A stretch of DNA of 64,000 bases from Maritalea mediterranea (GCF_021568695.1 NZ_JAKGTI010000001.1:1736001-1800000), one strand, 5' to 3'. Shown: positions 18,447 through 28,445, counted from the first letter of the stretch. Notes: generated by a model not told the origin, from the letters alone. Made by a program: numbers and translations.

Positions 18447-18728
18447 CTAGGGTCAAGACCTATTAAATTGACTGAAATGGCGTTCGAGTTGACGAGAAAT
18501 GCAAGGAAAAGACTGCAGAGCGGGGTATATACCCCGGTCAAAGTCTTTGACGCAGCAGTTCGACTTCAGATCGAACGTTGCCTAAGGTTGCCCACGGATC
18601 GGACTAATTTGCACGGGCTGCTGCGTCGTAATCCCTTGAAAGGCAATAGCCTTCCTGCGGGCTTGCTCCTTGCATCCGCACAAATTCGCGCCGACCATTT
18701 CAGTCAATTTAATCGGTCCTGACCCTAG
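18447..18728. repeat. 282-bp long palindromic repeat element (MITE-like)
   Basis: The two 34-bp ends (18447-18480 and 18695-18728) are inverted copies matching at 32 of 34 positions; the shared core is TTAAATTGACTGAAATGG-type sequence read inward. Matched inverted segments continue inside: ATGCAAGGA (18499-18507) with TCCTTGCAT (18667-18675), and GACGCAGCAG (18549-18558) with CTGCTGCGTC (18618-18627). All share one centre near 18588, so the whole unit can fold as a single long hairpin. A separate palindrome, GGGGTATATACCCC, lies at 18522-18535. No transposase is encoded. The right end supplies the CTA that is the ntrX stop codon. It may be a non-autonomous mobile element or a structured RNA. 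Confidence 0.7.
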
Positions 18729-20104
18729 AGCCCCAGCGATTTAAGCTTGCGATGCAAGGCACTGCGTTCCATGCCCACAAATTCGGCTGTTTTTGAAATA
18801 TTGCCGCCAAACCGCTCAATTTGCGCGGTCAGATATTGTCGTTCAAACACTTCACGCGCTTCACGCAAGGGCAACGACATCAAATGGGCGCTCGATTCGT
18901 CGTCACCCACCGTCGGCAATACCTCACCAATATCATTGGGCAGCATGTCGGCCGTAATCTCGCCATTCTCTGGCAAACTGTCGCGATGCAGAATAATCAG
19001 TCGCTCCAACGAATTGCGCAACTGCCTTGCGTTGCCAGGCCATTCCTGGGCTTGCAACACGGCCATCGCATCATCTGCCACCTTGAGCTTTTTGATATTG
19101 TGATTATCCGCGATGAGATAGAGCAACTGCATCACCAGCGGCGGAATGTCTTCCCGACGCTCTTTCAGCGCCGGTACATTAAGCGGGATCACGGCTAAGC
19201 GATGAAATAGGTCGCTGCGGAACCGCTGGCCCTCAACCATCTGCTTGATGTTGGATGAGCAGGAGGACACGACACGCACATCCACCTTCACATCCTGTTC
19301 GCCATTCACCCGTTGAAACTTGTTCTCCACCAGGGCGCGCAACAAATTGGTCTGAATCTCCGGCGGCAAAAACTCAATTTCCGACAGGAACAAAGTGCCG
19401 CCGTGCGCCCGCTCGAACGCGCCGCTGACAATAGTCTTGCCGCCATCGCTCAGCACTTCTTTGCCAAATAAAACTTCGGCCATCTCATCAATATTGAGCA
19501 TGGCAAGTTTGACTTCGATAAAGGGCGCGTCAGCGCGGTGCGATTGATCATGCAATTGGCGGGCACAAAGCCCCTTCCCTGTGCCTGCCGGGCCGGCGAA
19601 AAACACACGGCTGTTGGTGGGCGCACAACGCTCTATTTGGCTTCTGATATTCGACAGAACAGAAGATTCGCCAACCAATTGTGCATGGGCAACGCCAGAC
19701 CGTTTGCGCAGGTCCTGCACTTCCGATTTCAGACGATCCGTTTCCATGGCGCGCTTGGCCACAAGCAGTAAACGGTCCATCTTGAAAGGCTTTTCGATAT
19801 AATCATAGGCTCCACGACGAATGGCGGACACGGCAGTCTCCACATTGCCATGGCCCGAAATCATCACCACGGGCAAGTCACTGTGCCGTTCCATCAGCGC
19901 GTCAAGCAGCTGCAACCCGTCGAGGCGCGACCCCTGCATCCAAATGTCAAGAAAGACCAGATTGGGCCGACGACTTTCGATTGCCTGCAACGCCGAATCC
20001 GCATCATGAGCTATTCGCGTGTCATACCCTTCATCCTCAAGAATGCCCGCAATCAGCTCGCGAATATCCTCCTCATCGTCCACGATGAGCACATCCAGTG
20101 CCAT
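18725..20104 (-). CDS. ntrX: Nitrogen/redox response regulator NtrX with degenerate AAA+ domain
   Basis: A 459-residue response regulator partnered with NtrY. The receiver domain has D10/D11 and the phospho-acceptor D53 (FLDIW). The central AAA+ region has GPAGTGKG in place of the usual GESGTGK. It lacks the sigma54-contacting GAFTGA loop, showing SGAFERAHGG after a GKEVLSDGGK insertion instead, and its Walker B reads TLFLSEIEF, with Ser where Asp is expected. A Fis-type helix-turn-helix closes the protein (ISKTAEFVGMERSALHRKL). It therefore probably acts as a DNA-binding regulator without sigma54 activation. The start overlaps the ntrY stop (TAATG). The stop codon lies in the palindromic repeat end. 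Confidence 0.93.
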   Translation of the reverse strand: MALDVLIVDDEEDIRELIAGILEDEGYDTRIAHDADSALQAIESRRPNLVFLDIWMQGSRLDGLQLLDALMERHSDLPVVMISGHGNVETAVSAIRRGAYDYIEKPFKMDRLLLVAKRAMETDRLKSEVQDLRKRSGVAHAQLVGESSVLSNIRSQIERCAPTNSRVFFAGPAGTGKGLCARQLHDQSHRADAPFIEVKLAMLNIDEMAEVLFGKEVLSDGGKTIVSGAFERAHGGTLFLSEIEFLPPEIQTNLLRALVENKFQRVNGEQDVKVDVRVVSSCSSNIKQMVEGQRFRSDLFHRLAVIPLNVPALKERREDIPPLVMQLLYLIADNHNIKKLKVADDAMAVLQAQEWPGNARQLRNSLERLIILHRDSLPENGEITADMLPNDIGEVLPTVGDDESSAHLMSLPLREAREVFERQYLTAQIERFGGNISKTAEFVGMERSALHRKLKSLGL

Positions 20105-22413
20105 TAGGCTGTCCCCTTCACATCTTGGTCAATCGGTGCTGCCGCACCAATCGTGTGTGGTTTGTTCTCTTCTTTTTCTGGCGAGTTTGTGGCAATTGCC
20201 AAGCTATGCTCGCCTTTTTGCGTTTTGGGCAGCGTGAAAGCAAACACGGCGCCCACGCGACCCTGCTCATCCGGGTCGGCATCAAACAGCTCCACCCGGC
20301 CATTGTGCTGCTCTACAATCTTAGAAACGATAGCCAAGCCCAACCCTGTGCCCTTATCACGGGTGGTATTGTAGGGCTCCAGCAGGCGAAGGCGATTCTC
20401 TTTTGGCCAACCCTTGCCATTGTCACTGACAGTCACCTGAAACTCATCCCCCAAATCTTGAATACCGACCTTGATCATGGGAAGATCGATTTTGGCGAGA
20501 TCAACCTCAATAGCTTCCGCCGCATTTTTAATCAGGTTGGTGAGGACTTGAGACATCAGCCGGTCATCATATTGCGCTGCCAAATTGCCATCGGGAATAT
20601 CGGTATGAAGCGCAATCTCTGGGTGACGAACCCCTTCGGTAAAAATTGCCTGTCGCACTGTCTCACCCAAGTCATTGTGTTCAAAACTTGCGGATGGCAT
20701 GCGCGCAAAGGTGGAAAACTCGTCAACCATCCGGCCGATATCGCCCACCTGCCGCACAATTGTGGTGGTGCATTTGTCGAACACCTCATAATCATCCGAT
20801 AATTTGTCCTTATAGCGTCGACGCAATCGTTCAGCAGAAAGCTGAATTGGCGTAAGCGGGTTTTTGATCTCGTGGGCAATCCGCCGGGCCACATCGGCCC
20901 AAACGCTTGTGCGCTGCGCCGCGATCAAGTCAGAAATATCGTCAAGGGTGATCACGTAGCCTTTAGAACTATCAACAGTGCCCTCACGTGTGATCCGGAC
21001 TTGATATGTCCGTTCTTCGCCCTGCCGGTTCTTCAACACAATCTGTTCTTGAATTTGGCCGGTCTTATCCGTCTGCGCCTCGTCAAAAATCTCGCCCAAT
21101 TCCATCGCAACATCATGCAATGATACGCCGATAAGGTCTTTTTCATCGGCCTCAAATATATCGGCAGCCCGCCCGTTCACGATCGTCAAGTGGCCCTTTG
21201 GATCCAGCCCGATAATTCCCGCAGACACCCCCTCCAGAACCGCCTCGGTAAATTGTCGCCGCTGATCAATCGTTTCATTTGCGGAAATCAACGCCCCATG
21301 CTGGGCCGAAAGCTGCGACGTCATGCGATTGAACCGCGTCGACAAATCACGCATATCACCGGTTGTGCCGCGCGTGGGTACCCGCACATTCAAGTCACCC
21401 GCCGAAACACGGTTTGACGCGATCATCAGATTTCGAATGGGGGCCACCAGCCTGTTGGCCAGATAAATACCTACCCAAACTGCCGCGAGCAGCACCACAA
21501 TCGCCAAGCCGATATACATGATGGCAAAAGTGATCTGAAAAACCAGCCGATTGGATTCATATTCGCGATATTCAGTCACGTTCTGCTCGGTAAGGCGCAT
21601 ATATTCGAGCACTTCTGCTTCCACGCCGCGGGCGACAAACAGATAATGATCGGGATAATTCTCCAACTTGATCACGCCCCCGACAAAAGAAAATTTTTCG
21701 CCCGGGCGCAAAAGCTCGATTCTATTTTCACCGACGCCTGCAAGCAAATCCTCGGGCAGTTTGGGCGGCGTACCTGCTGTACTGATTTGCGCCTTTTCGA
21801 CAATCTCCATCTCGCCGTTCAACACATAAACAAATGGCAAAGAGCGGATTTGAGCTAAAGTTGTCAGGATACGGACAAAGTTTGGGCGATTTTCGTCGAA
21901 CATATCCGCAACTCGCTCCAGTTCACCAGAAATGCCAATAATATCGTTCCGCAAAACGTTGGCATGTTCCTGCAGATAGGATTGAGCAACCTGGTTTGAA
22001 CTCTCGACCATGGCCCGCGAACGCTCAGAAAACCAATGGTCGAGACCTTGGTTAAGGGCGAAACTGGCGATCAACGCCACGATAAAGGCAGGCACTGCAG
22101 CCGCCAGGGCAAACATGCCCACAAGCCGCACATGCAAGCCGGAGCCAGCCTGCTTCGACACGCGCGCCCGGATCAACATAAATCCTTCGGTGATCAGCAA
22201 TGCAATCACAAGCACAACCAAAAGCGCATTAATCAGCCAGATGATGGCCCATACGCTTGGTTCGGGCTCGATTGAGGTGGCCCCCGTTAGAATCATGAAG
22301 GAAGTGACCGCACTGACCACAGACGCCAGCACCAGCACAACGCCAAAAATGCGCAGGGCTCGGTTTTGCCGCAAAGACAATTGCTTGATTTTCGGCTGGG
22401 CGGATTCGTTCAC
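20104..22413 (-). CDS. ntrY: Membrane sensor histidine kinase NtrY
   Basis: A 769-residue inner-membrane sensor kinase that phosphorylates NtrX. The order is: two or three N-terminal membrane helices (about residues 20-120), a periplasmic sensor region (about 120-280), another membrane helix near 290-315, HAMP, PAS (ILGLDPKGHLTIVNG type), a dimerisation domain with the phospho-acceptor His in [12 protein letters not shown], and an ATP-binding domain with GTGLGLAIVSK. It starts with GTG at 22413 after an AGG site. It overlaps ntrX by 1 nt. A 145-bp gap separates it from ntrC. Confidence 0.95.
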   Translation of the reverse strand: MNESAQPKIKQLSLRQNRALRIFGVVLVLASVVSAVTSFMILTGATSIEPEPSVWAIIWLINALLVVLVIALLITEGFMLIRARVSKQAGSGLHVRLVGMFALAAAVPAFIVALIASFALNQGLDHWFSERSRAMVESSNQVAQSYLQEHANVLRNDIIGISGELERVADMFDENRPNFVRILTTLAQIRSLPFVYVLNGEMEIVEKAQISTAGTPPKLPEDLLAGVGENRIELLRPGEKFSFVGGVIKLENYPDHYLFVARGVEAEVLEYMRLTEQNVTEYREYESNRLVFQITFAIMYIGLAIVVLLAAVWVGIYLANRLVAPIRNLMIASNRVSAGDLNVRVPTRGTTGDMRDLSTRFNRMTSQLSAQHGALISANETIDQRRQFTEAVLEGVSAGIIGLDPKGHLTIVNGRAADIFEADEKDLIGVSLHDVAMELGEIFDEAQTDKTGQIQEQIVLKNRQGEERTYQVRITREGTVDSSKGYVITLDDISDLIAAQRTSVWADVARRIAHEIKNPLTPIQLSAERLRRRYKDKLSDDYEVFDKCTTTIVRQVGDIGRMVDEFSTFARMPSASFEHNDLGETVRQAIFTEGVRHPEIALHTDIPDGNLAAQYDDRLMSQVLTNLIKNAAEAIEVDLAKIDLPMIKVGIQDLGDEFQVTVSDNGKGWPKENRLRLLEPYNTTRDKGTGLGLAIVSKIVEQHNGRVELFDADPDEQGRVGAVFAFTLPKTQKGEHSLAIATNSPEKEENKPHTIGAAAPIDQDVKGTA

Positions 22414-22558
22414 AAAAGCGACCTAAGCGTTACAAAAGGAGCAATAGTTCGAACACGCAATAGCTGACTAATGCGTTCAAACTGTGACATATTTATCAAC
22501 AGCTTGGCCTATATGCGCAAGTGAAGCAAGGCTCTTGTGGCAAAAATGTTACAGGCGG

Positions 22559-24016
22559 TTAACGACTCTGGTTGGATTTGTTTATTTGAATGTCGTGATT
22601 TTGCAGCTTCTTGCGCAAGGTGTTCCGGTTCAAGCCGAGTAAATCTGATGCGCGAATCTGATTTCCATTACAATAGTTTAGCGTCATTTCCAAAAGTGGA
22701 ACTTCAATTTCATCAATCAAACGCTGGTAAAGTCCATTTTCGGGTAAGTCCGGTTGTGCCTTTGCAAATACGCCCATCAAATAGCGCTCAACCATTCCGC
22801 CCAAATCATCGCTATTGTCACCATTGGCGCGAACTGGCGGCGCATTTTCGCCAACGCTCAGTTCCTGGCGCACAGTTTCAGCCGAGATCACCTCGTCTGG
22901 ATAAAGCGCCACAAACCGCTGAACCAGATTCTCCAGTTCCCGCACATTGCCGGGCCAATCATGCTGACGCAGAACGTCCAGTGCTTCTTTTTCGAATGCT
23001 TTGACCGGTTCATCCTTTTCGGCAAACTTTTGGGCAAAATGTTGCGCGAGATCGGCCACATCGTCGCGGCGTTCGCGCAATGCAGGCATGTGCAATTGCA
23101 CCACGTTGAGTCGATAATAGAGATCCTCGCGGAAAAGCCCCTGCCGGATCATTTGCTGCAAATCCCGGTGAGTCGCCGCAACAATGCGGACATCAGTCTC
23201 AATCGTGTCGCGTCCACCCACACGGGTGAACTCACCCTCTTGCAGCACGCGCAGCAGTCGCGTTTGGGCAGCCATGGGCATGTCACCGATCTCGTCAAGA
23301 AACAGGGTGCCGCCCGCCGCCCGCTCAAAATGACCGATCGAACGCCCATGCGCGCCGGTAAAGGCGCCCTTCTCGTGCCCGAACAGCTCAGACTCGATCA
23401 GATCCTGCGGGATCGCCGCCATATTGATGGCGTTGAATGGCCCACCCTTGCGCTTACCAAAATCATGCAGCGCGCGAGCCACAACTTCCTTACCGGTGCC
23501 GCTTTCGCCCGAAATCATCACAGTGAGATCTGTCTGGATTAACCGCGCCATCGTGCGATAAACTTCCTGCATCGGGCCAGAACGCCCCACCAGCGGCATT
23601 TCTTCATCCTTGGGCGCGTTGGCGGCGACGTCCTTTTTCTTTTGGCTATCGCGCTCGGCAAGTGCCTTTGCCACCGTGGCGGTAAGTTCGGATAGATCGA
23701 AGGGTTTGGGCAAATATTCAAAGGCCCCGGCCTCGCTGGCGCGCACCGCGGTCATAAAGGTGTTTTGCGCGCTCATCACGATAATCGGCAGATCGGGCCG
23801 CGCTTTCTTGATGCGCGGCAACAAATCGAATGCGCTGCCATCAGGCATCATCACATCGGTGATCAGCAAGTCACCATCACCGCGAGCAATATGGTTCCAC
23901 ATGGTCGATAGGTTGCTCATGGGGAACACTTCATAGTCGGCGCGGGTTAGCGCCTGGCTCAACACCATGCGAATGGATGCATCGTCATCCGCCACCAAAA
24001 TTGTGCGTTCGCTCAT
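22559..24016 (-). CDS. ntrC: Nitrogen regulation response regulator NtrC
   Basis: A 485-residue sigma54-dependent activator. The receiver domain carries D54 (LITDVMMP). The AAA+ domain is fully canonical: Walker A GESGTGKE, the sigma54-contacting GAFTGA, Walker [12 protein letters not shown] and the arginine-finger region [11 protein letters not shown]. The C-terminal helix-turn-helix is [18 protein letters not shown]. It activates glutamine synthetase and nitrogen-scavenging genes when NtrB phosphorylates it. The ATG overlaps the ntrB stop by 4 nt. Its intact core contrasts with the neighbouring NtrX. Confidence 0.97.
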   Translation of the reverse strand: MSERTILVADDDASIRMVLSQALTRADYEVFPMSNLSTMWNHIARGDGDLLITDVMMPDGSAFDLLPRIKKARPDLPIIVMSAQNTFMTAVRASEAGAFEYLPKPFDLSELTATVAKALAERDSQKKKDVAANAPKDEEMPLVGRSGPMQEVYRTMARLIQTDLTVMISGESGTGKEVVARALHDFGKRKGGPFNAINMAAIPQDLIESELFGHEKGAFTGAHGRSIGHFERAAGGTLFLDEIGDMPMAAQTRLLRVLQEGEFTRVGGRDTIETDVRIVAATHRDLQQMIRQGLFREDLYYRLNVVQLHMPALRERRDDVADLAQHFAQKFAEKDEPVKAFEKEALDVLRQHDWPGNVRELENLVQRFVALYPDEVISAETVRQELSVGENAPPVRANGDNSDDLGGMVERYLMGVFAKAQPDLPENGLYQRLIDEIEVPLLEMTLNYCNGNQIRASDLLGLNRNTLRKKLQNHDIQINKSNQSR

Positions 24017-25122
24017 GTCTTTTTCCCTTTATTGCCGCGTTTGGGTTTCGCCACGGGCAACAAGGTGCGCATAATCGTGCGCCCGCTATGGCTGTCCGCA
24101 TCCACAATGCCCCCGTGTCCGCCAACTAATTTGGCCACCAGAGCGAGCCCCAGCCCACCACCAGTTTGTTTTGAGGTGACAAAAGGATCAAAAATGTGCG
24201 GCAATATATCTTCCGGTATGCCGCCGCCATTGTCCTCGACACAAATCTCTAGGGGTAATGACATGCGATTGCCCGATCCCGGCACCCCGATTGAAATGCC
24301 TGGCCGATAGGCTGTGCGCACCACAATTTCCCCATTTTCCTGCCCCCCAAGCGCTTCAGCGGCGTTCTTGAACAGGTTGAGGTAGATTTGAACAAGTTGG
24401 TCCCAATTGCCCAAAACCGGCGGTAAGGATGGATCAAAATGCTTGGAAATGGTCATGCCCTTGGCAAAGCCATTTTGTGCGATCAGCTCCACATGGTTGA
24501 GCACCTCGTGGATATTGACCGAACTGAACTCCGGCTGACGTTCGTCACCAAACGCCTCCATACGATCCACCAGCTTGACGATCCGCGCCACTTCTTCTTG
24601 CACAAGTCGCGCCAATGGCTGGTCTTTTTCTTCCGCTGATTGTTCCAGCAATTGTGCCGCACCTTTAATGCCCGAGAGCGGATTTTTGATCTCATGCGCC
24701 AGCATGGCGGCCAACCCGATGACAGACCTCGCGGCGCCTCTGGCGGTCAATTGTTTGTCGATCTTATCTGCCATCGTACGTTCAATCAGCGTCAGAACCG
24801 TCAGGCTGGCATCATTGGTCATGGGAGTGGCGTGGGCGTCCACCAGCCGCTCTTCCGGCATGTTGATATTGGCAATCGGAATGCGATGCTCGCGCGATCC
24901 AGCGTCGCGGCCACGCACCCGATCCAGCAAATTGAGCAAGGGCGAAGATGGAGCCACCAAATCGTCAACTTGCTGCCGTTTCAATCGGCTTTCTGAGGTG
25001 GAAAAAAAGTCCTGTGCCGCATAATTGGCCATGACGATCTTGTTGTCTGCATCGCAAATCAGAATCGGGTGGGCAATGGCTTGAAAAGCGGCATGGGCCA
25101 ACTCAATTGATGTGGGGCTCAT
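24013..25122 (-). CDS. ntrB: Nitrogen-sensing histidine kinase/phosphatase NtrB
   Basis: A 369-residue cytosolic two-component kinase that reads nitrogen status through PII and controls NtrC. It has no membrane helices. A PAS domain (about residues 8-110, [16 protein letters not shown]) is followed by the dimerisation helix with its phospho-acceptor His in [12 protein letters not shown], and the ATP-binding domain with the N-box [19 protein letters not shown] and [12 protein letters not shown]. It is translationally coupled on both sides, overlapping dusB by 4 nt and ntrC by 4 nt. The dusB-ntrB-ntrC order is a standard alphaproteobacterial operon. Confidence 0.97.
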   Translation of the reverse strand: MSPTSIELAHAAFQAIAHPILICDADNKIVMANYAAQDFFSTSESRLKRQQVDDLVAPSSPLLNLLDRVRGRDAGSREHRIPIANINMPEERLVDAHATPMTNDASLTVLTLIERTMADKIDKQLTARGAARSVIGLAAMLAHEIKNPLSGIKGAAQLLEQSAEEKDQPLARLVQEEVARIVKLVDRMEAFGDERQPEFSSVNIHEVLNHVELIAQNGFAKGMTISKHFDPSLPPVLGNWDQLVQIYLNLFKNAAEALGGQENGEIVVRTAYRPGISIGVPGSGNRMSLPLEICVEDNGGGIPEDILPHIFDPFVTSKQTGGGLGLALVAKLVGGHGGIVDADSHSGRTIMRTLLPVAKPKRGNKGKKT

Positions 25123-26120
25123 GCGGCTTTCACCTCAATCTGTTCAAATATCTGCGTTAAAAGAGCTGGAATATCGGCGCTGGAGGCTGCAGTCAGAAGC
25201 TGTTTGCGCAACGCGGTATCAATTTGCGCGCCCTCCTCAATCAATGCATCGAGATACCAGCCCAAATGTTTGCGCGCGCAACGAACGCCCAGATGTTCGC
25301 CATATTCGTCGATCATCATTGCATAGTGCTCGAGGATTAGATCAAGGCGGTCTTGCCCCGCGGGCGCGGGCTGAGGTGTTCTTCCGGCCAGCGCGTCACC
25401 GATTTGTCCCACAAGCCAAGGCCGCCCCTGGGCACCTCGGCCGATCATCACCGCTTGTGCGCCGGACTCGGCCAGCGCTTTCCGTGCTGCGTTCAGATCG
25501 ATAATATCGCCATTCACCACCACGGGCACGGAAACCGCGTCGACAACATCACGGATCGGCGCCCAACGCGCCTGCCCTTTGTAAAATTGCTGACGCGTGC
25601 GGCCATGGACGGTCACCATCTGCACGCCACACGACTCTGCAGCTTTGGCCAACTGCGGCGCATTCAAATTGTCATCATTCCATCCAAGCCGCATTTTCAG
25701 GGTAACGGGCTGGCGCGTTGCGCCAACGACGGCCTCAATAATTTCAACTGCCTTATCCGGCACCCGCATTAAGGCAGACCCGGCATATCCGTTGGTGACC
25801 CTTTTGCTCGGGCATCCCATATTAATGTCGATAATATCCGCGCCAGCATCTTCGGCGATCCGCGCGCCCTCGGCCAACCAATGCGGCTCACACCCGGCCA
25901 ATTGCACGATATGGGGCAATTTTTCTGGCCGCCCCAACCGGCGCGCCATGTCTTTATGACCGTTTGTCAGCGCCGCACTAGCGATCATCTCCGAGACCAC
26001 CATGCCCGCGCCAAACCGGGCGGCAATCGTGCGAAAGCTCTTGTCCGTTATGCCGGACAAGGGGGCCAGGAAGGCGTTGTTCGGCAAAATGTGTTTGCCA
26101 ATTTGGATGGGTGACGGCAT
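25119..26120 (-). CDS. dusB: tRNA dihydrouridine synthase DusB
   Basis: A 333-residue FMN enzyme that reduces uridine to dihydrouridine in the tRNA D loop (historically NifR3). It has the TIM-barrel landmarks LAPLSGITDKSFR at the N terminus, INMGCPSKRVTNGYAGSALM with the catalytic Cys, MRLGWNDD, VTVHGRTRQQFYKG, and the FMN phosphate site VMIGRGAQGRPW. It is the promoter-proximal gene of dusB-ntrB-ntrC and is divergent from ispDF. The 191-bp region between them should hold both promoters. Confidence 0.97.
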   Translation of the reverse strand: MPSPIQIGKHILPNNAFLAPLSGITDKSFRTIAARFGAGMVVSEMIASAALTNGHKDMARRLGRPEKLPHIVQLAGCEPHWLAEGARIAEDAGADIIDINMGCPSKRVTNGYAGSALMRVPDKAVEIIEAVVGATRQPVTLKMRLGWNDDNLNAPQLAKAAESCGVQMVTVHGRTRQQFYKGQARWAPIRDVVDAVSVPVVVNGDIIDLNAARKALAESGAQAVMIGRGAQGRPWLVGQIGDALAGRTPQPAPAGQDRLDLILEHYAMMIDEYGEHLGVRCARKHLGWYLDALIEEGAQIDTALRKQLLTAASSADIPALLTQIFEQIEVKAA

Positions 26121-26311
26121 GGGCGCTCATTTTTTAAGCAATGGTCAATTCTGCTTATTTTGTAGACAAAATTTGGTGATTTTGCAACCAATTTGCTGAA
26201 TTTTCGATCAATTAAGACCCGAGATTGTAAAGAACAGGTCCGCGGCTGAGCTATCTCTTGCCATAAAATCCCGTCCCCGCTAAACCCGGAACAGATTACG
26301 CAGGATGAATT

Positions 26312-27505
26312 ATGACCCGCCAAAACCAAAAGATTGCCGTTATCATTGTTGCCGCAGGCGCGGGGCGTCGTATGGGCACCGATGTGGCGCGCCCAAAGCA
26401 ATATCAGCCAGTGGCGGGTGTGCCACTGCTCACCCGCACCGTCAACGCTTTTTTGCAAGCGGAAACGGTGGATATTATCCTGCCCGTGATCAGTCCCGAT
26501 CATCATCATTTTTATGAGGCATTGGGGTTGGGCGACAAACGCCTGTTGTCCCCCGCCCTCGGCGGTGCCGAGCGTCAACAATCTGTGTTGGCGGGACTGG
26601 ATGCCCTGTCGGCCACCACCTCACCGCCGGATATTGTTTTGATCCACGACGCAGCGCGCCCGTTTGTGTCCAACGAGCTGATTGATGCAACCATTGATGC
26701 CGCTATCACTTCAGGGGGTGCTATACCAGCCTTACAAGTGACGGACACGCTCAAGCAAGCCGACAAGGATCAAACAATCCAGCGGACACTGGATCGGACC
26801 ATCCATCATCTGGCGCAGACCCCTCAGGCCTTTCGCTTTGCCGAGATTTACGCTGCCCATCAGCAGGCGGCCAAGACAGACCAGCTGTTTACCGATGATG
26901 CTTCCATCGCTGAATGGGCCGGCATGAATGTGAAGATTGTGCCAGGAACACCGGAAAATTATAAAATTACCATAGCTCAGGATGTGGAGCGTGCAGAGAT
27001 GACCTTGATCCCGAGAATGGAAACCCGCGTCGGCACCGGGTTCGATGTGCATGCCTTTGAGACGGGTGACCATGTCACGCTGGGTGGCATTCAAATCCCC
27101 CACACGGCGAAACTTAAGGGCCACTCAGATGCCGATGTGGCGCTACACACCCTCACCGACGCACTCTATGGCGCCATGGCCGATGGTGACATCGGTCAGC
27201 ATTTTCCACCCAGTGACATGGAGTGGCATCAGGCGGATTCCGCCATCTTTCTTGAGCATGCGGTCTCTCGACTGAAAGAGAGAGCTGGCCGTTTGGTGCA
27301 TTTGGATTTGACACTGATCTGTGAAGCCCCCAAAGTCGGGCCGCATTGCGAAGAAATGCGACAACGCATCGCGCAGATTGCTGATGTTTCAATGTCTCGT
27401 GTTTCCGTGAAGGCCACAACAACGGAAAAACTCGGGTTCACGGGCCGCAAGGAAGGTATTGCGGCTCAAGCGGCGGTCACCATTGAGGTGCCAGTAAAGG
27501 ATTAG
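26312..27505 (+). CDS. ispDF: Bifunctional IspD-IspF isoprenoid enzyme
   Basis: A 397-residue fusion carrying two steps of the MEP pathway. The IspD part (about residues 1-235) makes CDP-methylerythritol; its nucleotide loop VAAGAGRRMG and the motif HDAARPFVS are present. The IspF part (about 236-397) makes the cyclodiphosphate, with the metal-binding GTGFDVHAF and GHSDADVALH. The fusion is common in alphaproteobacteria, and IspD and IspF act non-consecutively around IspE. The stop codon directly abuts the cinA-like ATG, so the two are coupled. Confidence 0.97.
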   Translation: MTRQNQKIAVIIVAAGAGRRMGTDVARPKQYQPVAGVPLLTRTVNAFLQAETVDIILPVISPDHHHFYEALGLGDKRLLSPALGGAERQQSVLAGLDALSATTSPPDIVLIHDAARPFVSNELIDATIDAAITSGGAIPALQVTDTLKQADKDQTIQRTLDRTIHHLAQTPQAFRFAEIYAAHQQAAKTDQLFTDDASIAEWAGMNVKIVPGTPENYKITIAQDVERAEMTLIPRMETRVGTGFDVHAFETGDHVTLGGIQIPHTAKLKGHSDADVALHTLTDALYGAMADGDIGQHFPPSDMEWHQADSAIFLEHAVSRLKERAGRLVHLDLTLICEAPKVGPHCEEMRQRIAQIADVSMSRVSVKATTTEKLGFTGRKEGIAAQAAVTIEVPVKD

Positions 27506-28012
27506 ATGATGCTTGAAGATGATGTGCTGCACCTTGCGCAAATCACCATTGAGCAATTAATTGCCAAACAAGCCACAATCGCTACAGCCGAAAGCTGCAC
27601 CGGCGGACTGATTGCCGGTGCGCTCACCTCAGTGCCGGGCTCTTCCGAAGCTGTTTTTGGTGGGTATGTGACGTATTCCAATGAAGCGAAAACCCAAATG
27701 TTGGGCGTGCCCGTCCATTTGCTTGAGGATGTGGGCGCGGTCTCAAAGGAAGTGGCTTGCGCCATGGCTGAAGGAGCGCAGCGGATTTCGGGTGCCACAA
27801 TTTCGGTGGCGGTCACTGGCATAGCAGGGCCAGGCGGTGGTTCACCGGAAAAGCCGGTGGGCTTAGTTCATTTTGCCTGCGCCGACGAAGATGGTTCGTG
27901 CCATATCGTGCGCAATTTTAAGGAAATGGAGCGCGACGAAGTGCGCGAAGAAACGGTACGCGTTGCCCTCACCTTGGTGCTGGCGCGGCTCGATCAGCGT
28001 CACTTGCCGTAA
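27506..28012 (+). CDS. CinA-family nicotinamide mononucleotide deamidase (PncC)
   Basis: A 168-residue stand-alone CinA C-terminal domain. This domain hydrolyses nicotinamide mononucleotide to nicotinic acid mononucleotide, recycling pyridine nucleotides. The conserved AESCTGGLIAGALTSVPGSS, GGYVTYSNEAK and TGIAGPGGGSPEKPVGLV are all present. It starts at the base after the ispDF stop. Its 3' end overlaps the convergent ratA gene by 13 nt. It lacks the MoCF-like N-terminal domain of full CinA. Confidence 0.93.
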   Translation: MMLEDDVLHLAQITIEQLIAKQATIATAESCTGGLIAGALTSVPGSSEAVFGGYVTYSNEAKTQMLGVPVHLLEDVGAVSKEVACAMAEGAQRISGATISVAVTGIAGPGGGSPEKPVGLVHFACADEDGSCHIVRNFKEMERDEVREETVRVALTLVLARLDQRHLP

Positions 28013-28437
28013 AGTTCGCCTGCCCGGCGCACAAAGGCATCCATGATTTCTTCCTGCTTTGTGGCGAACAAAGGCTCCGCCACCGCAGCAATCAGGCGGT
28101 TGGAGAGTTTAAAATCCACCTTGAATTGAATGTGGGTGCCTTCACCTTCCGGCAAAAACAGCCATTCCGACTCCAGGTGCGAAAAAGGGCCATCCACGGC
28201 GGTCGCCCGAATGCGCTTGTTTTGTCGATCTAGCTCAACCCGGCTCTCATAATCCTGAGAGATAGGCCCAAAGCTTATGCCCATCCGGGCATAGCAACTG
28301 GTGTCCGTCGGTCCGGGCCGCACATGCATATTGGAGCAATTGGGCACAAAAGTCGGATAGCCGCGCAGATCTGCCACCAGATCAAACATTTGTTCCGGCG
28401 TATAGGACACATGCCGTTCGAACGCGATCTTGGTCAT
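28000..28437 (-). CDS. RatA/COQ10-like START-domain protein
   Basis: A 145-residue START-fold protein of the ubiquinone-binding COQ10/RatA family. It has the N-terminal YTPEQMFDLVADLRGYPTF motif, the central strands and the C-terminal helix MDAFVRRAGELYG. Mitochondrial and bacterial homologues bind coenzyme Q and help respiration; the E. coli homologue was also reported to affect ribosome assembly. The position directly after lipA (8 nt) is common in alphaproteobacteria and supports a respiratory role. Its last bases overlap the convergent cinA-like gene. Confidence 0.9.
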   Translation of the reverse strand: MTKIAFERHVSYTPEQMFDLVADLRGYPTFVPNCSNMHVRPGPTDTSCYARMGISFGPISQDYESRVELDRQNKRIRATAVDGPFSHLESEWLFLPEGEGTHIQFKVDFKLSNRLIAAVAEPLFATKQEEIMDAFVRRAGELYGK

Positions 28438-28445
28438 AAATCAGC

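Noticed and set aside
18201-18722. 173-codon plus-strand ORF running from inside trkA across the palindromic repeat
   Set aside because: Its first half is antisense to trkA and its second half is the repeat itself. It has no family resemblance and no ribosome site; it is likely a by-product of the repeat sequence.
28000-28012. Overlap of the cinA-like gene and ratA as a fusion or frameshift
   Set aside because: Both genes are complete and convergent; a 13-nt overlap of their 3' ends is an ordinary arrangement.
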